A stretch of DNA of 64,000 nt, from assembly GCF_016811075.1 (NCBI RefSeq), contig NZ_JAFBGL010000003.1, positions 1-64,000 on the forward strand. Direction: 5' to 3'. Shown in pieces: positions 61,138-64,000 of the stretch (position 1 is the stretch's first letter; every line of letters starts with the position of its first letter). The DNA is from Oceaniferula flava. GTDB taxonomy: Bacteria; Verrucomicrobiota; Verrucomicrobiia; Verrucomicrobiales; Akkermansiaceae. The notes below the pieces were generated by a model. That model was not told where the DNA came from, searched no databases, and saw only the letters and a program-made list of their open reading frames with translations. A program made the position numbers and the translations under genes.

Positions 61138-62859
61138 TTAGACAGCGGGTGCCTTGACCTCGGCTTTCTGATACTGGTGGTTGATCCAGTTCAGGAAGGT
61201 GCGGATCATCAGGTCCATTTCTGCACCTTGCACGGCATTGTCCACGCGCAGTTTGTTTTCCTCGGTGTCTTCAAGTTCACGTTTTTCGACGAGGAAGAAG
61301 AGCGAGCGGTCGGCTTCGTTGATGACTTCGGAAACCTCGCCGGGGTTGAGGCCGGCGGCGATGCCGTGAAGCTGCTGAGCGCTGGGCTCGTCTTGCGGCG
61401 GAGTGCTGCTGGCGAACGGGCCAACCTGCACAGGTGTCAGGCCTTTTTCACGCACAGCGGTGTCGAAGTCCTTGCCGGCCTTCATCAGCTCGAGCACTGC
61501 ACTGCGGGCTTCTTCGGCGGCGAGTTTCACCTTCTCAGTGGCATTCTCTCCGATGAGTTGTGCACGAGCTTTGGCGCGGGCCGCATCGTAGTCGAGCAGT
61601 TCAGGTTCGACGACTTCCTCGAGCACAAACACAACCCAGCCGTGCTCACCAACGGGGAGGGGCGCGGAGACGTTGTTGTAGGCGTTGTCGGATTTCTTCA
61701 TTTTGAAGATGTCCTCGGAAAGTGGGCGGTTCTGATTGCTGGAGCCACGGAGGGTCAGGCCTTGCAGCTCAGCGGGGAGCTTGGCACGGGTGAAGAGCTC
61801 GCTCTCGGTGACTTGGTGGTCGTGTTTTTCAACGATGGCTTTGAAATCGAGCGGGAGCTTTTCGTTTTCGCTCTCGATGATGCTGTCGTAAAGTTCCTGA
61901 ATCTGGCGTGTCAGGGCCTTGGCGGCGGTGGCACGAAGTTCACGTTTCTGAGTTTCCTCAGCGGCTTTGGCCTGTGCTTTGGCCTTGGCTTCCTCTTCAT
62001 TCTTCGGCTCGGCCTCTGCTTTGTCGTCCTCCGTGGCGGCTTCATCAGCGTCTTCCGGGAGGGTCAGGAGGAGGTAGGAAATGCGGCGTTGCTCATCGGT
62101 CTTGTAAGCATCTTGGTGGGCTTCCCAGTAGGCTTTGACTTCCTCTTCGCTGGGGTTTTCTCTTTCCACGAAATCATCGCGCTGGAAGGTGACTTTGGCC
62201 AAGGTGACCGTCTGCATCTGGGCTTCGAGCATGTCTTGCGTGGCGCTGCGTGATGGAGCGAGTCCGCCACCGACGATGTTAACCAGCTTGTTCAGGCAGA
62301 GGTTTTCACGGACGAGGTCGCGCAGGTGACGCTCGGTCATGCCCATCCGGCCGAGGCGTTTCTCGGCGAAGAGGGTGTAGGCAGCCTCGCTGTATTTGCC
62401 ACCGCTGGAGAAGGTGGGGAGAGATTTGATGGCTTCGGTCACCTCGTCCTCGCTGGCGTAGAGGCCCATCTCGGTGATGGCGCGCTTGAGAATGATGCGG
62501 TTGGCAACAAAGCGGTTGAGCTCCACTGCGGTCAAGTTGTTGCGCATCATGGTGAAGTAGTTGTAGCCGAAACGACCAAGCTGCAGCGCCTGCTGCATCT
62601 GCTGAGCGTCAGGGGCCATGAGGAAGTTGATGTAGTTGTGCAAACCGGCCTCGGAACAAAGCTGAAGTGTCTGCTCGCCCATGCGGCTGTAGGACTGCTG
62701 GTCGATCGATTGACCGTGAACTTCCAGCACGGTGGGACCGCTGCCTCCACTGACGCCGGATCCGGTGCCGATGTCGTTCATGGTGAATAGGAAGCCTGCG
62801 CCAAGCAGGACGAAAACGACGACCATCAGGCCGGTGTATTTGCGCATGTTTTCAATCAT
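61138..62859 (-). CDS. SurA/PpiD-like periplasmic chaperone
   Basis: The 573-residue protein has one N-terminal membrane anchor (MIENMRKYTGLMVVVFVLLG) and a SurA_N-type region (VLEVHGQSIDQQSYSRMGE; LNRFVANRIILKRAITEMGL). A highly charged Ala/Glu/Lys coiled segment (about 275-310) and a C-terminal helical part (ALGL-type AGLNPGEVSEVINEADR) follow. The parvulin-like core is hard to see, so PPIase activity is uncertain. PpiD helps newly exported proteins fold at the inner membrane. It is 78 bases upstream of metG on the same strand. Confidence 0.8.
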   Translation of the reverse strand: MIENMRKYTGLMVVVFVLLGAGFLFTMNDIGTGSGVSGGSGPTVLEVHGQSIDQQSYSRMGEQTLQLCSEAGLHNYINFLMAPDAQQMQQALQLGRFGYNYFTMMRNNLTAVELNRFVANRIILKRAITEMGLYASEDEVTEAIKSLPTFSSGGKYSEAAYTLFAEKRLGRMGMTERHLRDLVRENLCLNKLVNIVGGGLAPSRSATQDMLEAQMQTVTLAKVTFQRDDFVERENPSEEEVKAYWEAHQDAYKTDEQRRISYLLLTLPEDADEAATEDDKAEAEPKNEEEAKAKAQAKAAEETQKRELRATAAKALTRQIQELYDSIIESENEKLPLDFKAIVEKHDHQVTESELFTRAKLPAELQGLTLRGSSNQNRPLSEDIFKMKKSDNAYNNVSAPLPVGEHGWVVFVLEEVVEPELLDYDAARAKARAQLIGENATEKVKLAAEEARSAVLELMKAGKDFDTAVREKGLTPVQVGPFASSTPPQDEPSAQQLHGIAAGLNPGEVSEVINEADRSLFFLVEKRELEDTEENKLRVDNAVQGAEMDLMIRTFLNWINHQYQKAEVKAPAV

Positions 62860-63016
62860 TGCAGAAAAGGATGTATTTACTGGGTGTCCGGACTGCCGGA
62901 CAGGCGCGGGAACTTAGGGGCAGAACAGGGGTGTAGCAATACTAAACAGCAGCAAAGCCGCTGAAATCCTGCCATTTACGGCGTCGGCGCGGAAACTTGG
63001 TGCCGGCAGCTAAAAA

Positions 63017-63054
63017 ATAGGCCCCGAGGGTGACAGGATTCCCTCGGAGCCTAT
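63017..63054 (-). terminator. Strong minus-strand terminator without an assigned gene
   Basis: A 14-bp stem (ATAGGC and CCGAGGG with CCCTCGG and GCCTAT, one mismatch) with a ten-base loop is followed by TTTTTT on the minus strand. No coding gene ends nearby on that strand. Confidence 0.75.
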
Positions 63055-63308
63055 GGAGAACCATCGAGTCGCCAGAGCATGAAATCCGGCCTTTCTCGAG
63101 GGGGTTTCTCGTGCAGCGGCTATGAACCCGCCGCACATGAACTATGAAAATGCATGTGAATACCTCCGAGCGACAGAATACCGCCTTAGCCCAAGAGAGA
63201 ACTCACGCTTTCTATGACTGCATTCGAATGAGAACGTTCAAATTTGAGAGGAAAAAAGATCATTTTTCAGTATCGACTCTCGGGGGGGGGATTTTGGGGC
63301 AGCAAAGA

Positions 63309-63335
63309 GCCGCAGGAGTTGGAGGCTCCTGCGGC
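63309..63335. terminator. Perfect 10-bp hairpin
   Basis: GCCGCAGGAG / CTCCTGCGGC with a seven-base loop is followed by TCTTTG on the minus strand. It is a weak terminator or a REP-like element. Confidence 0.5.
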
Positions 63336-63746
63336 TTGAATGATTCAACTTTCCGTATTTGGGGTGGTGACACTGACATATCACGGCCGGAGAGCTGACA
63401 ACTGCTGTTGGTTCACCCGAAAGCGCCACACAACTGGCGTCTTTCATTAAGATAGACATCCAAGGTTTCCTTATGTTCAAAATTAGGGGCTTTTTTTCTC
63501 AATAAAGTGCGAAGGCCTTGTGGTAGAAGCGTTGGGAGCCGCGAAATACGCTGATTACGCGAAAGTTGACAGATCCTGTGAAGCATAGCTGGTCCCTCTT
63601 GTTGTCAGGCATTGAGAGCTACCCTTGGATAGTTATCTCGAGTAAAATCAGTTGGATTCGTCTGATTCGCGGTGAAAGCGAGAAAATTAGAGTCATTTGC
63701 AGGGAAACTCTTGCTTCGAACCGTCTCCTTCGCTTGAGTCCCTGCG

Positions 63747-64000
63747 ATGAAAATTCTTGTTGTAGGCAAAGGAGGACGTGAACACGCCCTGATCACCGCA
63801 TTGGTAGAATCTCCGACTGAGACGGAGCTCTATTGTTTCCCCGGCAGCGATGCCATTGAGCCACTGGCAAAAAGTGTCAAGGTGGACGGTCTGCACGAGC
63901 TGATCCGCTGGATGAGTGAGAATCAGATCGATCTCTGCATCGCTGGTGAGGAAAGTTATCTGGTCAAGGATGAGGGCCTGGCGAACCTTTGTGAGGAGGC
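63747..64000 (+). CDS. purD: Phosphoribosylamine-glycine ligase, N-terminal part (cut by window end)
   Basis: The frame MKILVVGKGGREHALITAL is the PurD N-terminus (GxGGREHAL binds the nucleotide substrate), followed by LYCFPGSDAIEPLA and IDLCIAGEESYLVKDEG. PurD adds glycine to phosphoribosylamine in purine synthesis. Only about 84 codons lie in the window; the gene continues to the right. Confidence 0.92.
   Translation, partial: MKILVVGKGGREHALITALVESPTETELYCFPGSDAIEPLAKSVKVDGLHELIRWMSENQIDLCIAGEESYLVKDEGLANLCEE

Larger units (their letters stand above)
62860..63746. other. 0.9-kb gene-poor stretch with hairpins
   Basis: I see no supportable protein gene between the PpiD-like gene and purD. 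Two strong hairpins lie at 63017-63054 and 63309-63335, both with T-runs on the minus strand, plus a small stem CACATG/CATGTG near 63130-63155. The sequence between 63055 and 63300 does not match tmRNA, SRP RNA, 6S RNA or RNase P RNA as far as I can tell. A non-coding RNA on the minus strand is possible. Confidence 0.5.

Noticed and set aside
62860-63300. Possible tmRNA, SRP RNA, 6S RNA or RNase P RNA
   Set aside because: None of the conserved sequence blocks of these RNAs were found on either strand.
63144-63480. Two short open frames on opposite strands (63144-63398 plus, 63238-63480 minus)
   Set aside because: They overlap a perfect hairpin and a G9 run and have no recognisable features.
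1-64000. CRISPR arrays, complete insertion sequences, prophage genes, tRNA genes
   Set aside because: I found no regular repeat-spacer array, no transposase or integrase frame, no phage structural gene and no convincing tRNA cloverleaf.

Overview
The window looks like a chromosomal segment of a Verrucomicrobiota bacterium, probably Verrucomicrobiales. This is an inference from the gene families, a didermal envelope (OmpH/Skp, Lgt, HtrA, GT9), a fused CcoN-CcoO cbb3 oxidase, intergenic repeat types common in that phylum, and mostly weak Shine-Dalgarno sequences. I ran no database search. Most of the DNA is moderately GC-rich single-copy core genome. The one clearly different stretch is 33.9-39.4 kb.

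Layout. 1-68: tail of an rRNA operon (5S 3' end and terminator). 0.6-2.4 kb: ompH-rodA envelope pair. 2.5-7.0 kb (minus): selD-yceD-rpmF-plsX-fabH, in which selD carries an in-frame UGA at the catalytic position and so encodes a selenoprotein. 7-11 kb (plus): a membrane protein, acpP, an unknown protein, a LysM protein with a degenerate L,D-transpeptidase domain, and accA. With fabH and plsX this makes a fatty-acid and phospholipid neighbourhood. 11-17 kb: exonuclease, DAHP synthase, M42 peptidase, lgt, hisJ, a 34-residue COX24-like basic protein and hisG. 17-21 kb: transketolase followed by a single-ORF RpiB-GlyA fusion. 21-26 kb (minus): a [2Fe-2S] protein, tdh, an alpha/beta hydrolase, a secreted unknown and gatB.

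26-33 kb is the first part of a respiration and nitric-oxide region: a small cytochrome c, a PocR-AraC regulator, the copper ATPase CcoI, a three-cysteine Rrf2 (NsrR-like) regulator, an outer-membrane barrel and NnrS. 39.5-46 kb is the second part: another cysteine-rich Rrf2 regulator, then ccoS-ccoNO-ccoQ-ccoP-ccoG-small TM-SafE on the minus strand with tight overlaps. This is a compact cbb3 oxidase with a fused NO subunit and a mono-haem CcoP.

Between these two parts lies the accessory block. It holds a stand-alone N-terminal DUF1611-like domain, several repeats, a 1525-residue protein (34051-38628, minus) with a Cap4/PD-(D/E)xK-like N-terminus, a STAND-type P-loop NTPase and a long HEAT-like C-terminus, and a C-terminal fragment of a SCO1/SenC gene. 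The large protein resembles Avs-type antiphage sensors and is the best candidate for a poorly described system.

46-64 kb returns to core genes: CvpA-like, aroC, a secreted TPR protein, a long-form ispH, a YwaF-like membrane protein, an AddA/RecB-like helicase-nuclease, a tandem pair of HtrA-type proteins (one with an intact triad, one without), a GT9 glycosyltransferase, metG, a PpiD/SurA-like chaperone, a 0.9-kb gene-poor stretch with hairpins, and the start of purD, which is cut by the window end.
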